A stretch of 51,314 nt of DNA, taken from an uncultured Ruminococcus sp. GTDB lineage: Bacteria; Bacillota; Clostridia; Oscillospirales; Ruminococcaceae. The notes under the pieces were generated by a model that did not search any database, was not told the DNA's origin, and was given only the letters and a program-made list of their open reading frames with translations. Shown here piece by piece: positions 7,313-17,248 of the stretch (the stretch's first letter is position 1; each line of letters starts with the position of its first letter). The position numbers were made by a program, and so were the translations under genes. Location: assembly GCA_937926145.1 (NCBI GenBank), contig CALANW010000107.1, positions 1 to 51,314 on the forward strand, given 5' to 3'.

Positions 7313-10300
7313 TTGCTTATAAAAGAGCTTTTTTCGGAATATACCGAACTGATACCGAATTCGATCGGCAGGGGAGATATTCTGAAACTGCAATATACAC
7401 CGAATTTTTCGGATATATATATTTATGCTTCGTTCGCTCAACTTCAAAGCGGCGAATACATAGCCGACTTTGAAAACGGACTTGGAAAAGCACTCAATAC
7501 TGCTGTAAGTCTGATTTGCAGATATGCGCCGAATCTTTTCAGCGACAAAGCACTGCCTGAGCTTGTTGTTCAGCTGAAAAAGAAAATTTCTCTCATAAAC
7601 GGCTGTTTCAAGGGCGCGATGTACAGTATAGATGATAAGGATAAAAAGGTGATCATCGCGATCAAAGGCGCAGGCGCGAATATGCTTATAAAAGCCGGCT
7701 TTGAGCGTGAAATGTCAAGAATTATCCGTGAATATTTTCAGGTAGAGTATTCTGTCGAGCTTAAATCACTTTCTACCGCAGAAAATCGGCACGAGAACTA
7801 TCAGCGCGACGTTGAAGCTTATATGGCAAATATGCCGATCCCCGATGCTCCGCCGCCCGATCCATTTGCAGCATTTGATACGGAGATTTCCGCTGATAAT
7901 ATCGTAACGCTTGACTATAAAGACTTGCCGATACTTTCCGAAAATGCTGAAATTTTGAGAGGACGAAAAATAGAAGCTCCTCCCGTAAATATTGCCGACA
8001 TTCAGGGAAAGGTCAGCAATATTGTTATCTGGGGCGATGCATTTGACTACAAAGAGAAAGAAATTCGCACCAAAAACGGCGAAAAGCGTGTTGTCAGCCT
8101 TAGCATCACAGACTATACAAGTTCTATCTCAATAAAAAGCTTTGAAAATAAGGACGATGAAAACATTCTTGCCAAATTTGCAAAGGGCGGAACTGTTCTT
8201 GTAAGAGGACGAACCGAATTTGATACTTTTGAAAATGAGCTTGTTTTCAAAGCAAACGACATAATGAAAGTACAGCGCGTTGAAAAAATGGACAGCGCCG
8301 AAACAAAGCGTGTTGAGCTTCATATGCACTCGAACATCTCTATGATGGACGCGATAACTCCCGTTTCAAAACTTATCAAACGCGCATTCAAATGGGGACA
8401 TAAAGCTATCGCAATAACAGACCACGGTGTTGTTCAGGCATTCCCCGAAGCAAGTTCTACCGTTGCTGATATACGCAAAGGCGGCGGTGATTTCAAGGTA
8501 ATTTACGGCTGTGAAGCTTATTCCGTAAATGACTGCACCGAAGCTGTCCGTTTGTTCCGTGACAAGGACATAAAGGACGAGCTTATCGTGTTCGACCTTG
8601 AAACAACGGGTTTCAATGCCGAAGCCGAACGTATTATTGAGATAGGTGCAGTAAAAGTCCGCAATCTTGAAATTGAAGAATCATTTCAAACTTTTGTAAA
8701 CCCGGGAAAAGACATTCCCGAAAGAATAACGAAGCTCACAAGCATCACTAACGATGATGTAAAGGACGCTCCCTCGCAGGAAGAAGCACTTCGCCAATTT
8801 ATCGAATTCTGCGGAGAAGCACCCGTACTTATAGCGCATAATGCAGGTTTTGACTGTTCATTTATTGAAGCAGGCTGTCTGCGATACGGCATCGAATTCC
8901 ATTTCACAATGATAGATACCGTTGTAATGAGCCGAAGTATGCTTCCCGATCTGAAGCGGCATAAGCTTGACAGCGTTGCAAAGGAATTAAAGCTCGGCGA
9001 ATTTGACCACCACCGTGCAGATGACGATGCTAAAATGCTCGCACGAATTTTTGTTAAGCTTGCGACAAGGCTTGTTACCGAAAAAGGCGTAAAACGAATT
9101 TCGGAGATAAACGCCTGCGTTAAGGACGTTGACCCGAGATTGCTCAAAATGTATCACCAGATAATCCTTGTAAAAGATGCTATCGGACTTAAAAATCTTT
9201 ATAAACTCATCTCGTTCAGCAACCTCAAATACTACCGCCGCCGTCCGAGAATACCTATATCGGAAGTTATGAAACACCGTGAGGGACTTATTCTCGGAAG
9301 TGCCTGCGAAGCAGGGGAACTTTTTACAGCGATAAAGGACGGCCGTCCGTGGGACGAAATAAAGGAGATCGCAAGCTTTTACGATTATCTTGAAATTCAG
9401 CCGGTCGGAAACAACGAGTTCCTTATCCGTGACCCCGATCAGCCGTCAATAAATACTATCGAAGACCTGCAGGAACTCAATAAAAAGGTCGTTAAGGTCG
9501 GCGATGAACTCGGAATACCCGTTGTAGCGACCTGCGATGTGCATTTTATGGACAAGTCCGATGCAATTTTCCGAAGAATTTTACAGCAGGGCGGTCTGAA
9601 AATGGCTGACGCTGCAAATCAGCCGCCGCTTTATCTTAGAACTACCGATGAGATGCTTGAAGAATTCGCATATCTCGGAAAAGAAAAGGCTTATGAGGTC
9701 GTTGTTACTAACACGAACCTTATTGCAGATATGGTCAATCCCGATATCGTACCGATACCGCCGGGAACATTCACGCCTGAGATTGAGGGCGCGGAAGAGG
9801 ACCTTCAGCGCATCACTTGGGCACGATGCAAAGAGATATACGGTGATCCGCTTCCCGAACTGGTTGAAAAACGACTGGACAAGGAGCTTACCTCTATTAT
9901 AAAACACGGCTTCTCGGTGCTTTATATGATCGCGCAAAAGCTCGTTGCGAACTCGAACGAACACGGATATCAAGTTGGTTCGCGAGGTTCGGTAGGTTCT
10001 TCATTCGTTGCTTCAATGGCAGGAATTTCAGAGGTAAATCCGCTTCCTCCGCATTATATCTGTCCTAAATGCAAACACAGCGAATTCATTACGGATGGTT
10101 CGATAAGCTCAGGCTTTGACCTGCCGCCAAAGGATTGTCCGAACTGCAATATCCCAATGAACCGAAACGGTCACGATATCCCGTTTGAAACCTTCCTTGG
10201 CTTTGACGGCGACAAAGCGCCTGATATCGACCTTAACTTCTCGGGCGAATATCAGACATTTGCACATAAATATACGGAAGAACTGTTCGGCGTTGACAAC

Positions 10301-11650
10301 GTGTTCAAGGCAGGAACAATCGGCTCGGTCGCAGACAAGACTGCTTACGGCTATGTTATGCACTACCTTGAAGAAACGGGACAGACCGCTACAAAGGCTG
10401 AGATATCACGACTTACTATCGGCTGCACGGGCATAAAGCGAACAACTTCGCAGCACCCGGGAGGAATGGTCGTTGTACCGTCAAAATTTGAGGTTTACGA
10501 CTTCACCCCGGTTCAGCACCCTGCCGATGACCCTGAATCAAATTTTATAACAACGCACTTCGACTTCCATTCACTTCATGATACTATCTTGAAGCTTGAC
10601 GAACTCGGACACGATGTGCCGACGCTCTATAAGCATCTCGAAGACCTCACGGGCATTAAGACCGATGATATCTTCCCGGGTGATGAAAAGGTAATGAGCC
10701 TTTACACCTCGACAGAAGCTTTGGGCGTCACCCCCGAACAGATAGACAGCCTTACGGGAACGCTTGCTATCCCTGAAATGGGTACAGGCTTCGCCCGTCA
10801 GATGCTCATGGACGCACAGCCTAAGAAATTCTCCGACCTTTTGCAGATATCTGGACTTTCGCATGGTACTGACGTTTGGCTCGGCAATGCACAGGATCTT
10901 ATCAAAAACGGAACTTGTACGATTTCCGAAGTTATCGGCTGCCGTGACGGTATTATGACATACCTTATTTATCACGGCGTAGAACCGAAAACGGCGTTCA
11001 AGATCATGGAGATAACCCGAAAGGGTAAAGCGCCTAAGCTGCTAACGGAAGAAATGAAGCAGGATATGCTTGCTCACGATGTTCCTCAGTGGTACATTGA
11101 CAGCTGCTTGAAGATCAAGTATATGTTCCCGAAAGCCCACGCCGCAGCTTACGTTATTTCCGCAAACCGACTTGCTTGGTTCAAGGTTTATTATCCGCTT
11201 GCGTTCTATGCGACGATATTTACCGTTCGTGGTGAAGATTTTGACGCTGAATCGGCAGTTGCAGGAAAAGAAGCGGTTCGCTACCGTCTTGATGAACTCA
11301 AGAAAAAGGGCAACGACCGTTCGGCAAAGGAAACCTCCACAATGGATATGCTCATGATAATAAATGAGATGATGCAGCGTGGTTATGAATTCCTGCCGAT
11401 AGATATTTACAAGTCGCACGGCACGGATTATACTATTGAGGACGGCAAAATCAGACTTCCGTTCTGCGCAGCGGCAGGTATTGGTGCAAACGCAGGAACA
11501 GCTATTTATGAAGCTGTTCAGCAAGGTCCGTTGCTTTCGATAGATGAACTGCAGGAGCGAAGCGGTGCAACAAAGACCGTTATCGAGATACTTGAATCTA
11601 TCGGTGCGATGGGTGATCTGCCAAAATCTGACCAGATGAGCTTGTTCTAA
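7313..11650 (+). CDS. polC: DNA polymerase III alpha subunit, PolC type
   Basis: Replicative polymerase with built-in proofreading, typical of low-GC Gram-positives. The 1445-residue product runs: N-terminal domain, OB-fold (about 235-330), PHP domain split around the exonuclease (VELHMHSNISMMDAI and AITDHGVVQAFPEA), DEDDh exonuclease (VFDLETTGFNAEAERIIEIG; AHNAGFDCSFIEAG; HRADDDAKML), then the polymerase core with a four-cysteine zinc module (CPKC near the start, CPNC at the end) and the catalytic PDIDLNFSG. The start is TTG at 7313, with AGGAG at 7299-7303. It closes the pyrH-to-polC block; proS, often found before polC, is missing. Confidence 0.97.
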   Translation: MLIKELFSEYTELIPNSIGRGDILKLQYTPNFSDIYIYASFAQLQSGEYIADFENGLGKALNTAVSLICRYAPNLFSDKALPELVVQLKKKISLINGCFKGAMYSIDDKDKKVIIAIKGAGANMLIKAGFEREMSRIIREYFQVEYSVELKSLSTAENRHENYQRDVEAYMANMPIPDAPPPDPFAAFDTEISADNIVTLDYKDLPILSENAEILRGRKIEAPPVNIADIQGKVSNIVIWGDAFDYKEKEIRTKNGEKRVVSLSITDYTSSISIKSFENKDDENILAKFAKGGTVLVRGRTEFDTFENELVFKANDIMKVQRVEKMDSAETKRVELHMHSNISMMDAITPVSKLIKRAFKWGHKAIAITDHGVVQAFPEASSTVADIRKGGGDFKVIYGCEAYSVNDCTEAVRLFRDKDIKDELIVFDLETTGFNAEAERIIEIGAVKVRNLEIEESFQTFVNPGKDIPERITKLTSITNDDVKDAPSQEEALRQFIEFCGEAPVLIAHNAGFDCSFIEAGCLRYGIEFHFTMIDTVVMSRSMLPDLKRHKLDSVAKELKLGEFDHHRADDDAKMLARIFVKLATRLVTEKGVKRISEINACVKDVDPRLLKMYHQIILVKDAIGLKNLYKLISFSNLKYYRRRPRIPISEVMKHREGLILGSACEAGELFTAIKDGRPWDEIKEIASFYDYLEIQPVGNNEFLIRDPDQPSINTIEDLQELNKKVVKVGDELGIPVVATCDVHFMDKSDAIFRRILQQGGLKMADAANQPPLYLRTTDEMLEEFAYLGKEKAYEVVVTNTNLIADMVNPDIVPIPPGTFTPEIEGAEEDLQRITWARCKEIYGDPLPELVEKRLDKELTSIIKHGFSVLYMIAQKLVANSNEHGYQVGSRGSVGSSFVASMAGISEVNPLPPHYICPKCKHSEFITDGSISSGFDLPPKDCPNCNIPMNRNGHDIPFETFLGFDGDKAPDIDLNFSGEYQTFAHKYTEELFGVDNVFKAGTIGSVADKTAYGYVMHYLEETGQTATKAEISRLTIGCTGIKRTTSQHPGGMVVVPSKFEVYDFTPVQHPADDPESNFITTHFDFHSLHDTILKLDELGHDVPTLYKHLEDLTGIKTDDIFPGDEKVMSLYTSTEALGVTPEQIDSLTGTLAIPEMGTGFARQMLMDAQPKKFSDLLQISGLSHGTDVWLGNAQDLIKNGTCTISEVIGCRDGIMTYLIYHGVEPKTAFKIMEITRKGKAPKLLTEEMKQDMLAHDVPQWYIDSCLKIKYMFPKAHAAAYVISANRLAWFKVYYPLAFYATIFTVRGEDFDAESAVAGKEAVRYRLDELKKKGNDRSAKETSTMDMLMIINEMMQRGYEFLPIDIYKSHGTDYTIEDGKIRLPFCAAAGIGANAGTAIYEAVQQGPLLSIDELQERSGATKTVIEILESIGAMGDLPKSDQMSLF

Positions 11651-11733
11651 GATTATGCTATGCGAATTTACCAAGCAAAATGCTGTTATTTTGGAATATT
11701 AAGTCGATTTTGTCCAAAATTTTCAGCAAACTA

Positions 11734-11765
11734 TTGACAATTTGATGTTACTATGTTACTATAAT
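11734..11765 (+). promoter_or_regulatory. his operon promoter
   Basis: TTGACA at 11734-11739 followed after 17 bp by TACTAT (11757-11762); a consensus TATAAT sits at 11760-11765 with a 20-bp gap. Either hexamer could be the -10. The operator repeats run through this element. Confidence 0.7.
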
Positions 11766-11776
11766 AGCATAGTAAC
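11747..11776 (+). promoter_or_regulatory. his operator: tandem GTTACTAT plus inverted copy
   Basis: GTTACTAT occurs twice head to tail (11747-11754 and 11755-11762), and an inverted ATAGTAAC follows at 11769-11776. The outer pair forms a perfect 9-bp dyad GTTACTATG-N12-CATAGTAAC. It covers the -10 region, so a repressor is the simplest reading. A TrpR/YerC-family histidine regulator would fit what is known of Firmicutes, but that is inference. Confidence 0.65.
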
Positions 11777-11810
11777 ACTTTATCACGATGAATTACAGGA
11801 GCTTAAAGCT

Positions 11811-13010
11811 ATGAAAAGATTTGATTTGATAACTCCCGAGGGTACAAAAGATCTTCTTTTTGAGGACTGCGTTATAAGAAACAGTGTTGAGAAGAAGATA
11901 TCCGATATTTTCAAGTCCAAGGGTTATTGCGAGATAAAGACACCGGGTATTGAATTTTTTGATGTGTTTAATCTTCGTTCACGCTATTTCCCGCAGGAAA
12001 GTATGTATAAGCTTGTTGACAATAAGGGCAGACTGCTCGTTGTTCGCCCTGATTCAACAATGCCTATCGCACGAGTTGCCGCAACAAGACTCCGTGAAGC
12101 AAAATTACCACTCAGAATGTTCTATAATCAGAACGTTTACCGCAGCAAATCCGCAATGCGCGGCAGAAGCGATGAAATAAAGCAGATGGGTATCGAGCTT
12201 ATCGGTTCGGACTCAAAGAGAGCCGACCTTGAAGTTATCACAACGGCTATCGAAGTCCTTTCTTCCTGCGATAATGACAAGTTCCGTCTTGAACTCGGCA
12301 ACATCGGTCTTTTCAGAAAGCTTGTAGAAAAGCTCCCCGTTACCGAAGAAACAAGGGAAGAGATTAGAAGCCTTATCGAAGTAAAGAACTATCCTGCGCT
12401 CAACGATCTGCTTGATTCTATCGGTGATACCGAAGTAACGAATGCACTCAAACAGCTTCCACGTCTTTTCGGCGGAGTTGAGGTTTTCGACAAAGCTGCA
12501 GAGCTTATGAACGACAGTGAGATAGATCAGATCCTTGCAGAGCTTAAAGCGCTTTATACAAGCCTGCTCTCACTCGGATACGACGGAAAGATCACAGTTG
12601 ACCTCGGTATCGTAAACAAGATGCATTACTACACGGGTGCTGTTATCAAGGGTTATCTCGAAGGTTACGGTGATGCTGTTCTTTCGGGCGGCAGATATAA
12701 TCATCTTCTTGCCGAATTCGGATATGATGTTCCTGCAACGGGTTTTGCTATCAACGTTGACGCTGTATCGACCGTGTTAAAGCGCAGAGAAACTGTAAAA
12801 GTTCCTGTTGCCGATGTGATAGTTTTCGCAGAAGACGGCTATATTATAGATGGTTTGAAGCTTGTTTCAAAGCTTGGCGCAGAGGGAAATATCGCACTCA
12901 ATTCCGTATTTGATACGCTTGAAGAAACGAAAAATTATGCCCGTGAATACGGTATAAAGAAAGTTATTTGCGTTTCCGATAAAACAACTGAGATGACTGT
13001 GGAGGGCTGA
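11811..13010 (+). CDS. hisZ: ATP phosphoribosyltransferase regulatory subunit
   Basis: Catalytically dead histidyl-tRNA synthetase paralogue that partners the short form of HisG for the first step of histidine synthesis and its feedback control. The 399-residue product carries class II synthetase blocks (RPDSTMPIARVAATRL; MFYNQNVYRSKSAMRGRSDE; ATGFAINVDAV). An upstream in-frame ATG at 11742 lies inside the promoter and operator, so the ATG at 11811 with AGGAG at 11797-11801 is used. First gene of a nine-gene his operon. Confidence 0.93.
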   Translation: MKRFDLITPEGTKDLLFEDCVIRNSVEKKISDIFKSKGYCEIKTPGIEFFDVFNLRSRYFPQESMYKLVDNKGRLLVVRPDSTMPIARVAATRLREAKLPLRMFYNQNVYRSKSAMRGRSDEIKQMGIELIGSDSKRADLEVITTAIEVLSSCDNDKFRLELGNIGLFRKLVEKLPVTEETREEIRSLIEVKNYPALNDLLDSIGDTEVTNALKQLPRLFGGVEVFDKAAELMNDSEIDQILAELKALYTSLLSLGYDGKITVDLGIVNKMHYYTGAVIKGYLEGYGDAVLSGGRYNHLLAEFGYDVPATGFAINVDAVSTVLKRRETVKVPVADVIVFAEDGYIIDGLKLVSKLGAEGNIALNSVFDTLEETKNYAREYGIKKVICVSDKTTEMTVEG

Positions 13011-13013
13011 GAA

Positions 13014-13649
13014 ATGAATAACGAAAACAGAAAACTGCGTATTGCTCTCACAAAGGGCAGACTTGAAAAAGATACTGTCGGACTTCTCGAAAAGATAGGT
13101 TATGACTGCTCGGCTGTCCATGATAAGGGCAGAAAGCTTATTCTCCCGGTTGGTGACAGGATAGAAGTCGTTCTCGCAAAGGCTGCCGATGTTATCACTT
13201 ATGTTGAACACGGTGTATGCGATATGGGCGTTGTCGGAAAAGACACTATTATGGAGATGAGCGGCAAATTCTTTGAGGTCGCAGACCTCGGTTTCGGCAG
13301 ATGCAAATTTGCTCTTGCAGGAAAAAAGGGTACAAACTTTTACGAGGGCTTCAACGTAAAAACTATTGCTACAAAGTATCCAAATGTTTCACGCTCTTTC
13401 TTTGAGAAAAAGGGAATGGACGTTGATATCGTAAAGATCGAGGGCAGTGTTGAGCTTGCTCCGCTCCTCGACCTTGCGGACGCTATTGTTGATATCGTTG
13501 AAACGGGAACAACGCTTAAAGAGAACGGACTTGAAGTATTTGAAGATGTTGCTCCGATCTCCGCCCGTCTTATTGTAAATACAGTAAGCCTTAAAATTCG
13601 TCAGCAGGAAATTGAAGAGCTCATAAAGTCGATTGAAGAAAATCTTTGA
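13014..13649 (+). CDS. hisG: ATP phosphoribosyltransferase, short catalytic subunit
   Basis: Joins ATP and PRPP to give phosphoribosyl-ATP, the committed step of histidine synthesis. At 211 residues it is the short form, which lacks the C-terminal regulatory domain and needs HisZ, encoded immediately upstream. Visible blocks are LRIALTKGRLEKD, the periplasmic-binding-like core, and the PRPP loop DIVETGTTLKENGL. Only three bases separate it from the hisZ stop. Confidence 0.96.
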   Translation: MNNENRKLRIALTKGRLEKDTVGLLEKIGYDCSAVHDKGRKLILPVGDRIEVVLAKAADVITYVEHGVCDMGVVGKDTIMEMSGKFFEVADLGFGRCKFALAGKKGTNFYEGFNVKTIATKYPNVSRSFFEKKGMDVDIVKIEGSVELAPLLDLADAIVDIVETGTTLKENGLEVFEDVAPISARLIVNTVSLKIRQQEIEELIKSIEENL

Positions 13650-13669
13650 TAGAAAGAAGTGCAAATAAA

Positions 13670-14956
13670 ATGATACAGAAAATTATTGCAAACGGAACAG
13701 ATGAAAAGAACTTCCTCAAAGAAGTTGAAAAGCGCAACGGCGAAAAGGATAAAAAGGTCGGCGAAATTGTCAGCGAGATAATCGAAACCGTAAAGAACGG
13801 CGGAGATAAGGCTGTAAAAGATTATACACTTAAATTTGACGGTAAGCTTCCGCAGTATTATGAAGTTCCGAGAGAAGTTATCAATGATGCTCTCACCGAA
13901 GCTGATCCCGAATTTGTAAATGCTCTCCTCAATGCACAGGAAAACATAACCGACTTCCACAACCGTCAGAAAGAACAGGGTTTCATCAATCCGCTTTCAA
14001 ACGGTGTTATCCTCGGTCAGAGAGTAAGAGGACTTGAAAGAGTTGGTCTTTATGTTCCGGGCGGCACGGCTGCTTATCCGTCATCTGTACTTATGAATGC
14101 TATTCCTGCAAAGATAGCAGGCGTTAAGGAAATTATTATGGTAACACCGCCTAAAAAGGACGGTACACCTAACAAGGATATTCTTGTTGCAGCTGCTATC
14201 TGCGGCGTTGACAGAATATTTATGGCAGGCGGCGCACAGGCAATTGCTGCACTTGCTTACGGCACAGAGGAGATCCCAAAGGTAGACAAAATTGTTGGAC
14301 CGGGAAATATCTTCGTTGCAACAGCGAAAAAGCTCCTTTTCGGTATGGTAGATATCGATATGGTCGCAGGTCCGAGCGAAATCCTTGTTGTAGCTGATGA
14401 AACTGCTGACCCGAAATATCTCGCCGCTGACCTTATGTCGCAGGCCGAACACGATGTTCTCGCTTCCGCAATCCTTATCACAACAAGCGAAGAGATCGCG
14501 GACAAGACAATTGCTGAGATCGAACGTCAGAAAGAAACACTTTCCCGTAAGGCTATCATCGACCAGTCGCTCGATAACTACGGCGCTGTTATCATTGCAA
14601 AGAGCATTTCGGACGCTATCGAGCTTGCGAACGGTCTTGCTCCCGAACACCTTGAAATGCAGGTAGATAATCCTATGCAGTATCTCGGTCAGCTCGACAA
14701 CGTTGGCTCTATCTTCCTTGGAAAGTACGCTCCCGAGCCGCTCGGCGACTACTATGCAGGTCCTAACCACGTTCTTCCTACAAGTGGCACGGCAAGATTT
14801 TTCTCTCCGCTCTCCGTAAACAGCTTCACAAAACGTTCAAGCTTCATCTATTATACAGAGCAGGCTCTTATGGATGCAAAGGACGATATCGTATGCGTTG
14901 CGGAACGTGAGGGACTTACTGCTCACGCAAATGCTATCAAGGTAAGATTTGAATAA
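13670..14956 (+). CDS. hisD: histidinol dehydrogenase
   Basis: Zinc enzyme that oxidises L-histidinol to L-histidine with two NAD. The 428-residue product has GLYVPGGTAAYPSSVLM, VAGPSEILVVADE, DLMSQAEHD with the metal-binding Gln and His, and GPNHVLPTSGTARF. An in-frame TTG at 13646 overlaps hisG, but the ATG at 13670 gives the normal N-terminus and has a weak AAAGAAG upstream. The weak ribosome binding site is notable because the neighbouring his genes have good ones. Confidence 0.95.
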   Translation: MIQKIIANGTDEKNFLKEVEKRNGEKDKKVGEIVSEIIETVKNGGDKAVKDYTLKFDGKLPQYYEVPREVINDALTEADPEFVNALLNAQENITDFHNRQKEQGFINPLSNGVILGQRVRGLERVGLYVPGGTAAYPSSVLMNAIPAKIAGVKEIIMVTPPKKDGTPNKDILVAAAICGVDRIFMAGGAQAIAALAYGTEEIPKVDKIVGPGNIFVATAKKLLFGMVDIDMVAGPSEILVVADETADPKYLAADLMSQAEHDVLASAILITTSEEIADKTIAEIERQKETLSRKAIIDQSLDNYGAVIIAKSISDAIELANGLAPEHLEMQVDNPMQYLGQLDNVGSIFLGKYAPEPLGDYYAGPNHVLPTSGTARFFSPLSVNSFTKRSSFIYYTEQALMDAKDDIVCVAEREGLTAHANAIKVRFE

Positions 14957-14980
14957 AAAAATTCCGCAGGAGGAACAAGA

Positions 14981-16039
14981 ATGTACGAACTTAACAGCAA
15001 GCTCAAAAGAGTTGAGGCTTATGACCCCATTGAGGGCAATTACAAAATCAGACTTGACGCAAACGAATCCTGTTTCAATATAAATGAAATGCTCGGCGAC
15101 AAAATTGCTGAGGTCGTAAAGAGTGTTGCACTCAACCGTTACCCTGACCCGACCGCATCAAAAGTTATAAAGGCATTTTCTGACCTTTATGGTCTTGATC
15201 CGCAGTATGTAACGGCAGGCAACGGTTCGGACGAACTTATCAGCATAATCTGCGGCTGTTTCCTTGAAAAAGGGGACAAGGTGCTCACACTTTCGCCCGA
15301 TTTTTCAATGTATGCTTTCTACAGCGAGCTGTACGAGCTTAAGGTCACAAATCTTCCCAAAGACAGCGTGACTTTGAAAATAGATGTTGACAAGGTCATC
15401 GAATACTGCAATAACAATGATGTAAAGGCTCTTATTTTCTCAAATCCCTGCAACCCGACTTCGCTCGGCTTAAAGCGTGAGGACGTTATCCGCCTTGTAA
15501 AGGGCGTAAGCTGCCTTGTTGTTGTTGACGAAGCATATATGGACTTCTGGGATCAGAGTATTCTCTACAAAGTTCCCGAGCTTGACAACCTTATAATTCT
15601 AAAGACTTGCTCGAAATCTATCGGTCTTGCAGCTATAAGACTTGGTTTTGCTGTCGCTTGTCCGACGATAACAAATGCGCTCCGTGCTGTTAAGTCGCCG
15701 TACAACACAGACTCTATCGAGCAGGCTCTCGGCACGCTTATTCTGAACGAAAAGAATATCTTGAATGAGCTTTGCAGTGAGATAGTCAGCAGCAGAGATG
15801 AACTTCAGACTGCGCTTGATGAGCTTGCCGTAAAATATACAAAGCTTGAAAAGGTATTCGATTCCGTTACCAATTTTATCTTTATAAAAACAGCCTCCGC
15901 AAAGGAGATACACGCAAAGCTGCTTGAACGCTCTATCGCAGTTCGCTTTATGGGCGGCTATTTAAGAATTTCCGCAGGAACAAAGGAAGAAAACAAGGCG
16001 GTAATAACTGCTCTTGACGAAATTCTTTCCGCAATGTAA
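14981..16039 (+). CDS. hisC: histidinol-phosphate aminotransferase
   Basis: PLP-dependent class I/II aminotransferase converting imidazole acetol phosphate to histidinol phosphate. The 352-residue product shows NRYPDPTASKVIKAF, TAGNGSDELIS, FSNPCNPTSLGL, VVVDEAYMDF and the PLP-lysine block KTCSKSIGLAAIRLGFA. A good AGGAGG-like site precedes the ATG. Fourth gene of the his operon. Confidence 0.95.
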   Translation: MYELNSKLKRVEAYDPIEGNYKIRLDANESCFNINEMLGDKIAEVVKSVALNRYPDPTASKVIKAFSDLYGLDPQYVTAGNGSDELISIICGCFLEKGDKVLTLSPDFSMYAFYSELYELKVTNLPKDSVTLKIDVDKVIEYCNNNDVKALIFSNPCNPTSLGLKREDVIRLVKGVSCLVVVDEAYMDFWDQSILYKVPELDNLIILKTCSKSIGLAAIRLGFAVACPTITNALRAVKSPYNTDSIEQALGTLILNEKNILNELCSEIVSSRDELQTALDELAVKYTKLEKVFDSVTNFIFIKTASAKEIHAKLLERSIAVRFMGGYLRISAGTKEENKAVITALDEILSAM

Positions 16040-16051
16040 GGAGGGGCAAAG

Positions 16052-16630
16052 ATGCGAGCAGCAGAACTCACAAGAAAGACACGTGAAACCGATATTTATG
16101 TAAAGATCGACCTTGACGGAAGCGGAAAGACCGATATATCAACGGGCATCGGATTCTTCGACCACATGCTCACAGCACTCGGCGTTCACAGTGGCTTTGA
16201 TCTTACCGTAAAAGCGGAGGGCGACCTCTACGTCGATGCTCACCACACCGTTGAAGATACGGGCATCGTGCTTGGTCAGGCTTTCAAGCTTGCTATCGGT
16301 GACATGAGCGGCATTGAGCGCTACGGCAGTGCATATATCCCCATGGACGAGGCTCTCGGCTTTGCCTGCGTTGATATCAGCAACCGTCCGTTCCTCGTTT
16401 TTGATGCTAATTTCAACGATGACAGAACGGGACAGTTCGACAACTGCCTTACCGAAGAATTTTTCCGTGCATTCGCTTTCAATGCAGGACTTACACTTCA
16501 CGTTCTTGAAAAATACGGCAGGAACGACCACCATATAATTGAAGCTTTGTTCAAAGCTTGCGCACACGCTTTAAAAATCGCAGCAAAGCAGAACGGCGGC
16601 GCTGTACTTTCCACAAAGGGAGTTTTGTAA
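16052..16630 (+). CDS. hisB: imidazoleglycerol-phosphate dehydratase
   Basis: Dehydrates imidazole glycerol phosphate to imidazole acetol phosphate. The 192-residue product is the monofunctional length, so there is no fused histidinol-phosphatase. Mn-binding His clusters are clear: GFFDHMLTALGVH, DAHHTVEDTGI, and the second set NDHHIIEALFKACAHAL. A separate histidinol phosphatase gene is not found in this window. Confidence 0.96.
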   Translation: MRAAELTRKTRETDIYVKIDLDGSGKTDISTGIGFFDHMLTALGVHSGFDLTVKAEGDLYVDAHHTVEDTGIVLGQAFKLAIGDMSGIERYGSAYIPMDEALGFACVDISNRPFLVFDANFNDDRTGQFDNCLTEEFFRAFAFNAGLTLHVLEKYGRNDHHIIEALFKACAHALKIAAKQNGGAVLSTKGVL

Positions 16631-17233
16631 ATGATCGCAATTGTTGACTACGGTGCAGGAAACATTTTCAGTGTAAAAAATGCACTTGATTTTCTTGGCA
16701 TTGAAAATAAACTCACGGCAGATGCAAAAGGCCTTGAAAACGCCGACCAAATCATCCTTCCCGGTGTAGGCGCTTTTCCTTGGGCAATGAAAAAGCTCAA
16801 CGAAAGCGGTCTTGTTCCAACGATAAAGGAGCAGGCAAAGATCAAGCCTTTTCTCGGCATATGCCTTGGAATGCAGCTTATCTTCGACAAGGGATATGAG
16901 TTTGAGGAAACGGACGGACTGGGACTTATAAAGGGCAGCGTTGAAAAGATAGAACGAGAAGAACTTTCCGTTCCGCACATGGGCTGGAACAGCCTTATCT
17001 ATAACAAGGAATGTCCAATTCTAAAGGGTATTCCCGAGGGCGAGTATGTTTACTTCGTTCATTCTTATGCTGCAAAATGCGATGATGACAGCGTTGCGGC
17101 TTACTGCGATTACGGCGGAAAGGTAACAGCTCTCGTTTATGACGGAAAGTATGTTATCGGAACGCAGTTCCACCCCGAAAAGAGCGGCAAAACAGGTCTT
17201 AAAATGCTCAAAAACTTTTCGGAACTTGTCTGA
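16631..17233 (+). CDS. hisH: imidazole glycerol phosphate synthase, glutaminase subunit
   Basis: Class I glutamine amidotransferase that supplies ammonia to HisF. The 200-residue product has DYGAGNIFSVKNAL, the oxyanion-side PGVGAFPWAM, nucleophile Cys78 in LGICLGMQL, and the His-Glu pair in TQFHPEKSG. Its ATG directly abuts the hisB stop codon, and its AAAGGGAG site lies inside hisB. hisF follows after 15 bases, with no hisA in between. Confidence 0.96.
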   Translation: MIAIVDYGAGNIFSVKNALDFLGIENKLTADAKGLENADQIILPGVGAFPWAMKKLNESGLVPTIKEQAKIKPFLGICLGMQLIFDKGYEFEETDGLGLIKGSVEKIEREELSVPHMGWNSLIYNKECPILKGIPEGEYVYFVHSYAAKCDDDSVAAYCDYGGKVTALVYDGKYVIGTQFHPEKSGKTGLKMLKNFSELV

Positions 17234-17248
17234 CGGGAGGATATAAAA

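Larger units (their letters stand above)
11651..11810 (+). other. polC-hisZ gap holding the his promoter and operator
   Basis: 160 bases with no credible gene. The first part (11651-11730) is AT-rich with no clear hairpin followed by a T run, so polC has no obvious intrinsic terminator. The second part carries the his promoter and operator. Confidence 0.6.

Noticed and set aside
11742..11810. N-terminal extension of HisZ
   Set aside because: These codons lie over the promoter and operator; the downstream ATG has a proper ribosome binding site and matches the family start.
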